Source of the DNA: Streptomyces bungoensis
Lineage (GTDB): Bacteria > Actinomycetota > Actinomycetes > Streptomycetales > Streptomycetaceae
Assembly (NCBI RefSeq): GCF_001514215.1
Contig: NZ_KQ948852.1
Coordinates: forward strand, 315,254-379,253
Direction of reading: 5' to 3'
DNA length: 64,000 nucleotides
Positions 41,263 to 52,495 of the stretch are shown here, piece by piece (positions within the stretch are counted from its first letter, which is position 1; each line of letters begins with the position of its first letter). Made by a program: the position numbers and the translations under genes. The notes below the pieces were generated by a model. That model saw nothing but the letters and a program-made list of their open reading frames with translations. It was not told the origin of the DNA and searched no databases.

Positions 41263-41691
41263 ATGGCACAGAAGATGACCGATGAGGAATGGCGGGCGTT
41301 CGTCTCGTACGGCACCCGAACCGGCAAGTTGTCCACCGTCAGCGCCGATGGGAGCCCCCATGTCGCCCCGATCTGGTTCCTGCTGGACGGGGAGGAACTG
41401 GTCTTCAACACCGGCAAGGAGACCGTGAAAGGGCGCAATCTCGCCCGTGACGGACGGATCGCCCTGTGCGTGGACGACGAGCGGCCGCCGTTCCATTTCG
41501 TCGTGCTGAGCGGGCGCGCCCGCCTGTCGGAGGATCTGGACGAGGTGCGCCGCTGGGCCACGCGCATCGCCGCCCGGTACATGGGCGAGGAGCGTGCCGA
41601 GGAGTACGGGGCCCGCAACGGCGTCCCGGGTGAACTCCTGGTCCGGGTGGCCGTGGACAAGGTGGTGGCGGTGAGGGACCTGGCCGGCTGA
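41263..41691 (+). CDS. PPOX-class F420-dependent oxidoreductase
   Basis: A 142-residue split-barrel flavin/deazaflavin protein of the pyridoxamine-phosphate-oxidase superfamily, similar to Rv1155-type proteins. It shows TGKLSTVSADGSPHVAPIWFLLDGEELVFNTGKETVKGRNLARDGRIALCVDDERPPFHFVVLSGRA and the PGELLVRVAVDKVVAVRDL end. Members use F420 (or FMN) to reduce small organic substrates; the actual one is unknown. It is transcribed against the conservon and interrupts it, lying between the second roadblock gene and the GTPase gene. Confidence 0.87.
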   Translation: MAQKMTDEEWRAFVSYGTRTGKLSTVSADGSPHVAPIWFLLDGEELVFNTGKETVKGRNLARDGRIALCVDDERPPFHFVVLSGRARLSEDLDEVRRWATRIAARYMGEERAEEYGARNGVPGELLVRVAVDKVVAVRDLAG

Positions 41692-41694
41692 GGC

Positions 41695-42297
41695 TCAGCC
41701 CACCGAGTCGAGGAGCCGGGCGGTGTGCATCCGCCCGGCGTACTCGACGAGTCGGATCAGCACCTCCTTGCCGGAGTTCCTGTCCCGGGCGTCGCACAGC
41801 ACCACCGGGGTGCCGTGGTCCAGGTCGAGGGCCCTGCCGACGTCGTCGGCGTCGTGGCTGCGCGCTCCGGCGAAGCAGTTGACGGCCACGACGAACGGGA
41901 TGCGCCGGTGCTCGAAGTAGTCGACCGCCGGGAAGCAGTCCTCCAGCCGGCGGGTGTCCGCGAGGACCACGGCGCCGAGGGCCCCCTGGGAGAGTTCGTC
42001 CCACAGGAACCAGAAGCGGTCCTGCCCCGGCGTGCCGAAGAGGTACAGGGAGAGGCCGGAGCGGATCGTGATGCGTCCGAAGTCCATGGCGACGGTCGTC
42101 GTGACCTTCTGGTCCACGCCGTCGGTGTCGTCCACCAGCTGACCGGCCTGGCTGAGCAGTTCCTCGGTGCGCAGCGGACGGATCTCGCTGACGGCACCGA
42201 CGAGGGTCGTCTTGCCGACACCGAATCCGCCGGCGACCAGTATCTTCAGTGCCAGGGCGGACGTGTCGCCCGCGGCGCCGGAGTGCTCGGAGACCAT
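41695..42297 (-). CDS. Conservon Ras-like GTPase (CvnD)
   Basis: A 200-residue small GTPase of the conservon type. P-loop GGFGVGKTTL (residues 23-32), switch region TVAMDFGRI with the conserved Thr upstream, G3 LFGTPGQDRF, and a G4 equivalent at VNCF instead of NKxD, as is usual in this family. It interacts with roadblock and DUF742 partners at the membrane downstream of the sensor kinase. The ATG at 42297 follows the stop codon of a 24-residue ORF by 2 bp. A 206-bp gap separates it from DUF742, although these two genes usually overlap or touch in conservons. Confidence 0.92.
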   Translation of the reverse strand: MVSEHSGAAGDTSALALKILVAGGFGVGKTTLVGAVSEIRPLRTEELLSQAGQLVDDTDGVDQKVTTTVAMDFGRITIRSGLSLYLFGTPGQDRFWFLWDELSQGALGAVVLADTRRLEDCFPAVDYFEHRRIPFVVAVNCFAGARSHDADDVGRALDLDHGTPVVLCDARDRNSGKEVLIRLVEYAGRMHTARLLDSVG

Positions 42298-42299
42298 GA

Positions 42300-42374
42300 T
42301 CACTTCTCTCGGGAGGGGCGGCTGCGGCCGGTGTCGAGGTGGTCGGAACAGTCGGGGCAGGAAGCCAGCATCAT
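42300..42374 (-). CDS. Candidate 24-residue ORF with a CPDC motif inside the conservon
   Basis: The ORF starts with tandem ATGs and encodes a 24-residue peptide with the order ...LASCPDCSDHLD...SREK, including one CxxC pair. GGAG lies 5 nt upstream of the first ATG, and the stop codon is 2 bp from the GTPase start, the spacing expected for translational coupling. The frame extends upstream to 42503, directly abutting the DUF742 stop codon (TAG-ATG), but codons there are not Streptomyces-like. It may be a leader peptide, a metal-binding microprotein, or chance. Confidence 0.4.
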   Translation of the reverse strand: MMLASCPDCSDHLDTGRSRPSREK

Positions 42375-42503
42375 GACAACTCCGGGGCCGCCCCGGGCGA
42401 TCGGACCGGAATACGCCTGATGTGAACGGATCGCGCACGGTTGGATGCGCAACGCGCGCAAAACGGAGTGCGGCCGGGCGCCGGCTGGGTCTCGAACGTT
42501 CAT

Positions 42504-42917
42504 CTAGAGCGCCCGCAGCCCTTCGATGACCTCGCGCAGAATCCGTTCGTCCGGCAGGTGGGCCGGCGGCACCGGTCGGCTGACGGTGACACGGCCCAGC
42601 TCCAGAAGATCGCCGAGGAGCACTCTGACGACGCCCACCGGCAGATCCGCGCCGGCCGCGAGTTCGGCGACGGACTGCGTCTCGACGCGGCACAGGGCGA
42701 GCAGGGTCCGGTGCTCGGGACCGAGCGTGGTGTCGTCGTCCGCCGCCGGTGCGGCGGGGTCCAGTGTGACGAGGGCGATCAGGTCGAACCGCACTCCGGT
42801 GGGCCCGGGCTGGGTGCGTCCGCCGGTCATGGCGTACGGGCGGACCAGGGGTCCCGCCTCGCCGTCGTACCACTGGCTGCCCTGCTCGCGCGGGCCGCCG
42901 GTCGGGGTCTCGGTCAT
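42504..42917 (-). CDS. Conservon DUF742 protein (CvnC)
   Basis: A 137-residue DUF742 protein: WYDGEAGPLVRPYAMTGGRTQP near the N-terminus, FDLIALVTL, then a winged-helix-like LGPEHRTLLALCRVETQSVAELAAGADLPVGVVRVLLGDLLELGRVTV. In conservons it links the roadblock/kinase pair and the GTPase. It follows the roadblock gene by 18 bp on the same mRNA. The gap to the GTPase gene is unusually long. Confidence 0.93.
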   Translation of the reverse strand: MTETPTGGPREQGSQWYDGEAGPLVRPYAMTGGRTQPGPTGVRFDLIALVTLDPAAPAADDDTTLGPEHRTLLALCRVETQSVAELAAGADLPVGVVRVLLGDLLELGRVTVSRPVPPAHLPDERILREVIEGLRAL

Positions 42918-42935
42918 CGGTGCCGCCCCTCCGGG

Positions 42936-43373
42936 TCATCCGGCGGCGGGCGGCCGGGCGGTGGCGCGCGGTGCCGTGCGGAGATGTTCGCCCACGCGCT
43001 TGACCAGACGTGCCATTTCGTAGGCGACCAGGCCGATGTCGGCGGTGACGGCGGTGAGCAGGGCGAGGCAGGAGCCTTCCCCTGCCGCGGCGACGAAGAG
43101 GAAGGCGTCGTCCATCTCCACCATGGTCTGGCGTACGCCGCCCGCGCCGAAGTGCCGTCCGGCGCCCTTGGCAAGGCTGTTGAAGCCGGAGGCCACGGCC
43201 GCCAGGTGTTCAGCGTCCTCCCGTACGAGGCCGGTGGAGGCACCGACGGCCAGGCCGTCGTTGGACAGCACCACGGCGTGGTGCACCTCGCTCACCCGCA
43301 TCACCAGGTCGTCCAGCAGCCAGTCCAGTTCGCCGGATCGCTGGGCGGCCCTCGTGTTCACGTCCTCGATCAT
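42936..43373 (-). CDS. Conservon roadblock/LC7 protein (CvnB)
   Basis: A 145-residue roadblock/LC7 protein (LDWLLDDLVMRVSEVHHAVVLSNDGLAVGASTGLVREDAEHLAAVASGFNSLAKG). The start codon overlaps the sensor kinase stop codon (ATGA), so translation is coupled to the kinase. CvnB proteins bind the GTPase and the kinase. The second roadblock gene at 40758 is a close paralogue. Confidence 0.93.
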   Translation of the reverse strand: MIEDVNTRAAQRSGELDWLLDDLVMRVSEVHHAVVLSNDGLAVGASTGLVREDAEHLAAVASGFNSLAKGAGRHFGAGGVRQTMVEMDDAFLFVAAAGEGSCLALLTAVTADIGLVAYEMARLVKRVGEHLRTAPRATARPPAAG

Positions 43374-45889
43374 GCCGGGTCTCCTTCGGGTCGGTGGCTG
43401 CCCGTTCCGTGTTCCGGGGCTGCGCCGCGGCCGGGTTGTCTACCGCCTCCGCGGGCCCACCCGGCGCGATAGGCCGCCATGCGGTCCCGTACGAGCTCGG
43501 GGGTGCGCTCGTCGTCGTGCGGGCCGGCTTCCGGTGCGGGCTCTTCGGGACGCTGGTGGCGGAGCTGGGGCGCGAGGCTCGCCTGGCGCACGCGGCGCGG
43601 CAGGTGGTCCGAGGGCACGGAGTCGCTCGCCGGTCGGGGCGGTGGCCGCAAGGCGGTCACTCCTGGAGGCGGGGGCTCGTGCGAGGGCGTCGAGGCGGCC
43701 GGGGCGGTGGCCGCGAGGACGGGCCGGCCGGGCTGTGCGGCCACCGCCGGCGGTGGGGGCGTGTCGGGCACGCGCGCGTATGCGCGCGGCTGCAGTGGTG
43801 GTGCCGCTGACTCCTGGTGTGCGGAGTGTTCGGGGGAGCCGACGTGCAGCAGAGCGGTGGGCAGCAGGACGACGGCGTTGGTGCCGCCGTACGGGGAGGT
43901 GCGCAGGTGCACCTTGATGCCGTGCCGGGAGGCGAGCCTGCTCACCACGAACAGCCCCAGGCGGTCGCTGTCGAACAGGTCGAGGGCCTCGGACTGCTCG
44001 ATGCGCCGGTTGGCCTCCGCGAGGGCCTCGGCGCCCATGCCGAGACCCCGGTCCTCCACCTCGAGGGCGTAGCCGTTGCCGACGGGTTCGCCGGTGACGC
44101 GGACGCGGGTGTGGGGCGGCGAGAACTGGGCGGCGTTCTCGACGAGTTCGGCGAGCAGGTGCGTGAGGTCGGCCACCGCCGCGCCGATGACGGAGGCGTC
44201 CGGCAGTTGGCGTACCTCCACGCGCGCGTAGTCCTCGATTTCCGAGACGGCCGCGCGTACGACGTTGGTCAGGGACACCGGCATGCGCCAGGCCCGGCCC
44301 GGTGCGGCTCCGGAGAGGATGATCAGGCTCTCGGCATGGCGCCGCATCCGGGTGGTGAGGTGGTCGAGGCGGAAGAGGTCGCTCAGCTCGTCGGGGTCGT
44401 CCGAGCGCCGCTCCATGGTGTCCAGGAGGCTGAGCTGGCGGTGGACCAGGACCTGGCTGCGGCGGGCGAGGTTGACGAAGACTCCTGCGATGCCGCTGGC
44501 GAGTTCGGCGCGTTCGACCGCCGCGCTCAGGGCGGCGCGGTGCACGGTGGTGAGGGCTTCGGCGACCTGACCGGTCTCGTCCTGTGCGGGGGGTCCGGCG
44601 GGCGCCTCGGCCTGGATGTCGATCTCGTCGCCCGCACGCAGTTTCCGCATGGCGGCGGGGAGTTTGCGGCGGGCGATCTCCAGGGCGTCGTTGCGGAGGG
44701 TCACGAGTTCCACGACGAGGCCGCGTCCGATGCGGACGGAGATGACGAGTGATGCGGCGACGGCGGCGAGGCCGAACAGGACGGCGGCCCCCGCCGGGCT
44801 GAGCAGACCGCGGGTGAACGGGTCGGCGCGGCCCGCGACGGTCCGGCCCGTGTCGGCCGCGATGGACCTCATCCCGTCCTGCACGCGCGCGTGGGCGCTG
44901 TTCCACGGGCTCGACGGTCCGGTGTCGACCGTCTTGGCAGCGGTGCCGGCGGCGAGGATCCGGTTCTCGGTGGTGGTGAGGACGGTGCAGGCGCCGCTGT
45001 CGGCGAGGGCGCGCCAGGCGGCGCTCTGGGGGCCGGGCAGGTCGGCGACGGCCGTCTCGGTGAGGGTGCGGCGCGTGGCGACGGCCGCGGTGAACAGCCG
45101 CGCGCGTTCGCCCTGGAGGCCGCCGGGCGCGCGGGCGCTGCCGAGGACGGCGTCCTCCTGGGCGAGCGCCTCGGCGGCGCGGGAGAACTCGAGCAGGACG
45201 CGCGCGTCGGAGCCGACGTCGGCCTGCTGGATGCCGGTGAGGGCGCCGTCCACCGCGAAGGCCGTGCCGATGGTCCTGGTGTACCGGGCGTAGACCTCGC
45301 TCCAGCCGGCGGTGCGGTCGCGTACGGCGGTTCGCAGGGGGCGCAGGTGCTCGGCCGAGGTGACGAAGGACGCGAGGCGTCCGGCGACACCGGCGGGCAG
45401 TTCCTGGCTGTCGGCGACGGTGTGGCCGTGGCCGAGCCGCAGCCGGACCAGCGCGCGGTCGGTCCGGGCGGCGAGGGCACCGAGGTCGCCGCCGCTTCCC
45501 GGGTCCACGCCGGCGGCGTGGCGCACGGCGGCGGCGCGCTCGTTCTGCAGTGCGGTGACGGCGGCGGCCACGGGGCCGCGCAGGTCGGCGTCCACCTTCT
45601 GGGACTGGCGCAGCCGGGCGACGTCCTGCGCGGTACTGACGGTGGCGTAGGCCCACAGGGCGAGCAGGGAGACGACGGGCACCATCAGCAGGCAGATCAC
45701 CTTGGCGCGCACCGTGCGGGGGCGGGCATGCCAGCGACCCGCCCGCGCGGGCGCACGGTCCGTCGGCGTGTCGAGCGGGTGGTCCGGGCTCTCGTCGGCC
45801 GGTGGTCCGGCGTGGGCGCGGCGGCCGCGTGGCGGGGCCGGGGACTGGGCAGGGGTGCCGGCTCGGGTTGTGCTACGGGGTGGGCGCAT
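43370..45889 (-). CDS. Conservon sensor histidine kinase-like protein (CvnA)
   Basis: An 839-residue membrane protein. It has a disordered N-terminus, transmembrane helix 1 at about 63-83, an extracytoplasmic helical sensor region of about 280 residues of the nitrate/nitrite-sensing type (NIT-like), helix 2 at about 363-386, and a HAMP-like segment. The dimerisation helix follows (NLARRSQVLVHRQLSLLDTMERR, DHLTTRMRRHAESLIILSG), then an HATPase_c domain with ELVENAAQFSPP and EDRGLGMG. The last 190 residues are Pro-rich and disordered. No response-regulator gene is nearby, which is normal for conservons. It overlaps the next gene by four bases. The ligand is unknown. Confidence 0.92.
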   Translation of the reverse strand: MRPPRSTTRAGTPAQSPAPPRGRRAHAGPPADESPDHPLDTPTDRAPARAGRWHARPRTVRAKVICLLMVPVVSLLALWAYATVSTAQDVARLRQSQKVDADLRGPVAAAVTALQNERAAAVRHAAGVDPGSGGDLGALAARTDRALVRLRLGHGHTVADSQELPAGVAGRLASFVTSAEHLRPLRTAVRDRTAGWSEVYARYTRTIGTAFAVDGALTGIQQADVGSDARVLLEFSRAAEALAQEDAVLGSARAPGGLQGERARLFTAAVATRRTLTETAVADLPGPQSAAWRALADSGACTVLTTTENRILAAGTAAKTVDTGPSSPWNSAHARVQDGMRSIAADTGRTVAGRADPFTRGLLSPAGAAVLFGLAAVAASLVISVRIGRGLVVELVTLRNDALEIARRKLPAAMRKLRAGDEIDIQAEAPAGPPAQDETGQVAEALTTVHRAALSAAVERAELASGIAGVFVNLARRSQVLVHRQLSLLDTMERRSDDPDELSDLFRLDHLTTRMRRHAESLIILSGAAPGRAWRMPVSLTNVVRAAVSEIEDYARVEVRQLPDASVIGAAVADLTHLLAELVENAAQFSPPHTRVRVTGEPVGNGYALEVEDRGLGMGAEALAEANRRIEQSEALDLFDSDRLGLFVVSRLASRHGIKVHLRTSPYGGTNAVVLLPTALLHVGSPEHSAHQESAAPPLQPRAYARVPDTPPPPAVAAQPGRPVLAATAPAASTPSHEPPPPGVTALRPPPRPASDSVPSDHLPRRVRQASLAPQLRHQRPEEPAPEAGPHDDERTPELVRDRMAAYRAGWARGGGRQPGRGAAPEHGTGSHRPEGDPA

Positions 45890-45964
45890 GGCCTCCTCGC
45901 TCGGGACGTGGGTCGGGGCTCCGTCGGGCGGGCCGGCTCGGACGGCGTCCGAGCCGGCCTCGCG

Positions 45965-46738
45965 TCAGCCGGTGGCGCCCGGGACGGGCCGCTGGGCCGA
46001 GGCGGACGCCGCGCGTTCGTCCGCGGTGGGTGAGAGGGCGACGAAGGCCGAGGTGAGGAACAGATAGGACCCGAGGCCGACGGCGAGGGGGAAGATGAAC
46101 TGCATCGCCGTGGCCCCGGGCAGTGCTTGGCCGGACGGGGTGACGCGCACGCTCACCGCGAACATCCCGGTGTAGTGCATGCTGCTGACGGCCGCGCCCA
46201 TGACGAGGGAGGCGAGGGTGACCGCGAGGGGCGACTTGATGTTGAGCCCCGCCCACAGGGCCGCGGTCGCCGCCGCGACCGCGATCAGGACGGAGAGTGC
46301 GACGAGGACGGGGTCGTAGGTCACGTCACCGTGCAGCCGTACCGCAGACATGCCCAGGTAGTGCATGCTGGCGACGCCCACCCCGGTCGTGAGTCCGCCG
46401 AGCAGGAGGGCCCGGTTGCGGTCCCGGCTGTAGCCGACGGCGAAGACGCCGGCGCAGACGACGACCATGGCGACGACGAGGCTGAGGATGGTCAGCGGCA
46501 CGTCGTAGCGGATGTCGGTGCCGGTGACGCGGAAGCCGAGCATGGCCACGAAGTGCATGGTCCAGATGCCCGTGCCGATCGCGGACGCGGCGGTGACGAG
46601 CCAGTTGCGGCGCGAGCGGCCGGTGACGGCGAGCGCGCGCATGGTGCACCGCAGTCCGAGTGCGGCGCCTATGCAGGCCATCAGGTACGACAGCACGGGG
46701 GTAAGCCAGCCGAAAGCGGCGTGGTCCAGGTGTCCCAT
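45965..46738 (-). CDS. MHYT-domain integral membrane sensor
   Basis: A 257-residue protein with seven predicted transmembrane helices and three MHYT-type motifs at their edges: WTMHFVAML, ASMHYLGM and SSMHYTGM. MHYT domains bind copper and are thought to sense oxygen, CO or NO. There is no GGDEF or EAL output domain here. The gene ends 75 bp upstream of the conservon kinase on the same strand, so it is probably the first gene of that operon and may pass its signal through it. The ATG is at 46738. Confidence 0.9.
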   Translation of the reverse strand: MGHLDHAAFGWLTPVLSYLMACIGAALGLRCTMRALAVTGRSRRNWLVTAASAIGTGIWTMHFVAMLGFRVTGTDIRYDVPLTILSLVVAMVVVCAGVFAVGYSRDRNRALLLGGLTTGVGVASMHYLGMSAVRLHGDVTYDPVLVALSVLIAVAAATAALWAGLNIKSPLAVTLASLVMGAAVSSMHYTGMFAVSVRVTPSGQALPGATAMQFIFPLAVGLGSYLFLTSAFVALSPTADERAASASAQRPVPGATG

Positions 46739-46881
46739 GGCCCCGGGACGCTAGCCGGGGCAGAGGCGCGCGGAGGGGGCGCATTTCGAAAGGTGTTGGA
46801 ATCTGACACAGAGAGGCAAGGGAACGATCGTCTCCCGCTCGAACATGCGCGCAGGCGTGTTCCCCCAGCCGGTGCGGGATC

Positions 46882-47490
46882 ATGCCCACCATGAGCGACG
46901 ACCACACACGCGTCCAGGAGTTCTTCACCGCCCGGGCCGCCGACTGGGACAGCAGGTTCCCCGACGACGGCCCCGCCTACGCGGCCGCCGTGGCCGACCT
47001 GGGGTTGCGCCCGGGCGACCGCGTGCTCGACGCCGGCTGCGGCACGGGCCGCGCCCTGCCCGCCCTGCGAGCCGCCGTGGGACCCTCCGGGGTGGTGGCC
47101 GGGCTGGACCTGACTCCGGCGATGCTCCAGGCCGCCGTGCGGGCCGGCCGGGACCGGGAGGGGCGCCTGCTGCTCGCCGACGTCGCCGCGCTGCCGATGC
47201 GGTCCGGCTCCCTGGACGCCGTGTTCGCCGCGGGGCTGATCGCACACCTGCCGCGGCCCGCCGAGAATCTGCGGGGCATGGCCCGCGTGGTGCGCCCGCA
47301 GGGCACGCTCGCGCTCTTCCACCCCATCGGCCGCGCCGCCCTGGCCGCACGTCAGGGCCGCCGGATCACTCCGGAGGACCTCAGGGCCGAGGACAATCTG
47401 GGGCCCCTGCTCGCCCGCGCGGGGTGGCGCATGACGTCGCACGTCGACCAGGAGGACCGTTTTCTGGCACTGGCGATCCGGGAGAGCTGA
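46882..47490 (+). CDS. Class I SAM-dependent methyltransferase
   Basis: A 202-residue (or 199 if ATG 46891 is used) methyltransferase. SAM-binding motif I is VLDAGCGTGRALPAL, motif II GLDLTPAMLQAAV, motif post II LLADVAALPMRSGSLDAVFAAGLIAHLPRPAENL, and motif III MARVVRPQGTLALFHPIG. It resembles UbiE/Methyltransf_11 proteins. The methyl acceptor is unknown. It is divergent from the MHYT/conservon operon, with 143 bp between, and could share its regulation. Confidence 0.87.
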   Translation: MPTMSDDHTRVQEFFTARAADWDSRFPDDGPAYAAAVADLGLRPGDRVLDAGCGTGRALPALRAAVGPSGVVAGLDLTPAMLQAAVRAGRDREGRLLLADVAALPMRSGSLDAVFAAGLIAHLPRPAENLRGMARVVRPQGTLALFHPIGRAALAARQGRRITPEDLRAEDNLGPLLARAGWRMTSHVDQEDRFLALAIRES

Positions 47491-47620
47491 CACGCCATCG
47501 ATTCGAACGCGGTGCGGACGAACCGACGCGTCCTCGCGGCGGCCGCCGCGAGACGCCCGCCCATGGGGCCGCTGGAGCCGAGGTTGCGCCCGGCTGCCTC
47601 GCCCTCTTCTTTACGGGCGA

Positions 47621-47641
47621 CTTCAACTCTACGTTGAAGGG
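47621..47641 (+). promoter_or_regulatory. Palindrome/hairpin overlapping the RBS of the next gene
   Basis: CTTCAAC (47621-47627) and GTTGAAG (47633-47639) form a perfect 7-bp inverted repeat with a 5-nt loop. GAAGGG (47636-47641), the Shine-Dalgarno sequence for the ATG at 47648, lies in the right arm. In RNA the hairpin would hide the RBS. In DNA the dyad could be an operator. Confidence 0.55.
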
Positions 47642-47647
47642 CAGAAG

Positions 47648-47986
47648 ATGGGCGACCAGTGGGGGCTTTCCCGAGGGAAGGTGGGGCACGTGTTCGACGC
47701 GATGCGCAAGTACGCCACCCGGTTCCGTACCTCCTCGCGCCCGGAGGCGGCGGCCGGCCGGGAACGGCGCACACACAACTTGTTCGAAGCCGCGGCCGCC
47801 TATGTGGCGGCCTGCGCGGAGGACGACCAGGACCGGATCGACGAGACGGCGACCTGGGTGTCACCGGAGGCGCTCTCGTTCGGGGTGAGGGAACTCGCGT
47901 GCCGGGCCGTCATCGCGCTCGCCCGGGAGCGCGAGGAGACGCCCGGGGCGGTGGCCCGGGATCTCCTCGGGCTGCCGGCCGCCTGA
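47648..47986 (+). CDS. Hypothetical small helical protein
   Basis: A 112-residue protein that I do not recognise. It has no signal peptide or membrane segment. The sequence is helical and mixed in charge (GKVGHVFDAMRKYATRFRTSS, LFEAAAAYVAACAEDDQDRIDETATWVSPEALSFGVRELACRAVIALAREREETPGAVARDLLGL). Codon use is Streptomyces-like and it stands alone. The RBS GAAGGG sits in a hairpin, which suggests regulated translation. A GTG at 47693 is a less likely start. Confidence 0.6.
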   Translation: MGDQWGLSRGKVGHVFDAMRKYATRFRTSSRPEAAAGRERRTHNLFEAAAAYVAACAEDDQDRIDETATWVSPEALSFGVRELACRAVIALAREREETPGAVARDLLGLPAA

Positions 47987-48123
47987 ACAGCTCGCCGAGC
48001 ACAGGTCGTTTCGCCCCCGTCCAGGTGGAAACCTGCAGCTCCGCGTGGTCTGCGGTGCCGTGACAAGCGCCTTCCGCTCGCACTAGGGTGCGCGCCGATG
48101 GACGAACCACTGGGGAGGCAGGC

Positions 48124-49050
48124 ATGGCCGGGACGGACGAGGAGGTCGTCGCCGCCGCGGACGAGGCACTGACGGACGAGGAGGCTGCCGCCGCGGACGA
48201 GGCGCTGTACGTGCTCACGGCGGTGCTGCTGACGCCGGCGCAGTTCCCGAGCGTGCTGGGCGACGACTACCCGGAGGCCTGCGCGGCGCTGGATCTGGCG
48301 CCGCGCGCCGACGGGTACGGGCTGGTGCTCGGGCAGGACGGCGACGGTGCGCGCTGGACCGTCGTGATCGACGACGTCTCCCTGGTCGCCGTGGCGATCG
48401 CGTCCTGGGACTGCGGCATGGAGTACGAACTGTCGCCGGACGAGCGCACGGTCGTGGCCGCCCTGCCCGGATGGCCGCTGGCCGTCGCCGTCGCGGCGCC
48501 CGGCGTTCCCGCTCCGCACGACCCCGACCCCGAGGACGCGGGCCGGCCCGCGCTGGCCCCGCCGGACACCAGCACCTGGGGTCCCGCCCAGAGGCGCCTG
48601 GGCGCCGACGAGATCGCGCTGCAGTGGGCGGTGTGGCGGGAGCAGATCGGCGAGGACTACTTCCCGCCGCAGCAGGAACACACGCCGCAGGAACAGACGC
48701 CCCAGGAACGGGCGAGCCGGGACTCCTCGGCGGACGGTGGGGAATCGCCGGCGGACGGCGAGGCAGCCCGGCCGAAAGGCGGCCCCCTGGGCGTCCGGCG
48801 CGTGCTGGCGGAGGCACGCGCCTACATCGACTCGCCGCCACCGCTCGGCCGGGTCCGCTCGTCCTTCGCCCCGGGGGACGCCCGTACGCTGCGCGCCGAC
48901 GGGCCCGGCTGGTCGATCGTGGCCCGCACCGACGACATCGCGTTCGTCCTGCTCGACGACAAACCCGGCGAGGTGCTGCCGGTGGGCCGGGGCCGCGAAC
49001 TGCCCGGCCTGCTCGAGGCACTCGACAAGATGGCCGTACGCCCCCTGTGA
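48124..49050 (+). CDS. Hypothetical acidic protein
   Basis: A 308-residue soluble protein that I do not recognise. The N-terminus contains near-repeats (VAAADEALTDEEAAAADEAL). A first domain of about 150 residues has GYGLVLGQDGDGARWTVVIDDVSLVAVAIASWDCGMEYELSPDE. A Gln/Glu/Pro-rich linker (PQQEHTPQEQTPQERA) follows, then a C-terminal domain with RRVLAEARAYIDSPPPLGRVRSSF and WSIVARTDDIAFVLLDD. The ATG at 48124 has GGGGAGG about 6 nt upstream. No catalytic motif is seen. Confidence 0.75.
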   Translation: MAGTDEEVVAAADEALTDEEAAAADEALYVLTAVLLTPAQFPSVLGDDYPEACAALDLAPRADGYGLVLGQDGDGARWTVVIDDVSLVAVAIASWDCGMEYELSPDERTVVAALPGWPLAVAVAAPGVPAPHDPDPEDAGRPALAPPDTSTWGPAQRRLGADEIALQWAVWREQIGEDYFPPQQEHTPQEQTPQERASRDSSADGGESPADGEAARPKGGPLGVRRVLAEARAYIDSPPPLGRVRSSFAPGDARTLRADGPGWSIVARTDDIAFVLLDDKPGEVLPVGRGRELPGLLEALDKMAVRPL

Positions 49051-49144
49051 GCGCGTCCTGGCCCGGCTGAGCCTCACCGGCCTCCGGGGCCGCGCCCGCA
49101 CGGAGGCGTGGCCCCCTGGCCCGGTCGGCAGCCCGGCGTCTCCC

Positions 49145-49327
49145 TCAGCGGCCGATCTCCTTGCGCGCGACCCGGCGGAGCCTGCGCCGCTGCGAAGGGT
49201 CCAACGTCAGGTACGCGGCAGCCGGAACCCCCACCACGATGAGGAACGCCACCCACCAAGGCAGCCATATCAGCAGGATCAGGCCGACCGCCACACCCCC
49301 TGCGGCGATCTTCGCGTTCTTGGACAT
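49145..49327 (-). CDS. Small two-helix membrane protein
   Basis: A 60-residue protein with two adjacent hydrophobic segments (AAGGVAVGLILLIWLPWWVAF and LIVVGVPAAAYLTL, about residues 8-42) and a basic cytoplasmic end (SQRRRLRRVARKEIGR). GGAGGCGAC lies just before the ATG at 49327. The good RBS, regular codon use and divergent promoter region support it as a real gene. The function is unknown. Confidence 0.7.
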   Translation of the reverse strand: MSKNAKIAAGGVAVGLILLIWLPWWVAFLIVVGVPAAAYLTLDPSQRRRLRRVARKEIGR

Positions 49328-49462
49328 GAGCGTCGCCTCCTCCGCGGCCTGTGCCGCTCTCTGCTCGGAGAACGGTCCGGCGCCTCGCGCGGTTCCATAG
49401 CCGGACCCTGAGACATCCCTGACACACGCCCCTTAGTGGTCCGGGGCGCAACGCGGGCGTTC

Positions 49463-49490
49463 GTGACAGCCTCTCGCCGTGATGTACCCT
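49463..49490 (+). promoter_or_regulatory. Promoter of the SNF2-SWIM operon
   Basis: GTGACA (49463-49468) and TACCCT (49485-49490) form a promoter with a 16-bp spacer. The predicted start is near 49497. The leader of about 40 nt contains TCAAATTTGA (49512-49521), a perfect 10-bp palindrome that may be an operator. Confidence 0.5.
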
Positions 49491-49537
49491 CGGCGACTCC
49501 CAGGCGAGTAGTCAAATTTGAGGAGTACTGCGGAGCT

Positions 49538-52491
<2,954 letters not shown>

Positions 52492-52495
<4 letters not shown>

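Noticed and set aside
43440..45656. 738-codon antisense-frame product over the sensor kinase
   Set aside because: Same strand, other frame of the kinase gene. It is almost wholly Arg/Pro/Ala, without motifs; the kinase frame contains all expected domains.
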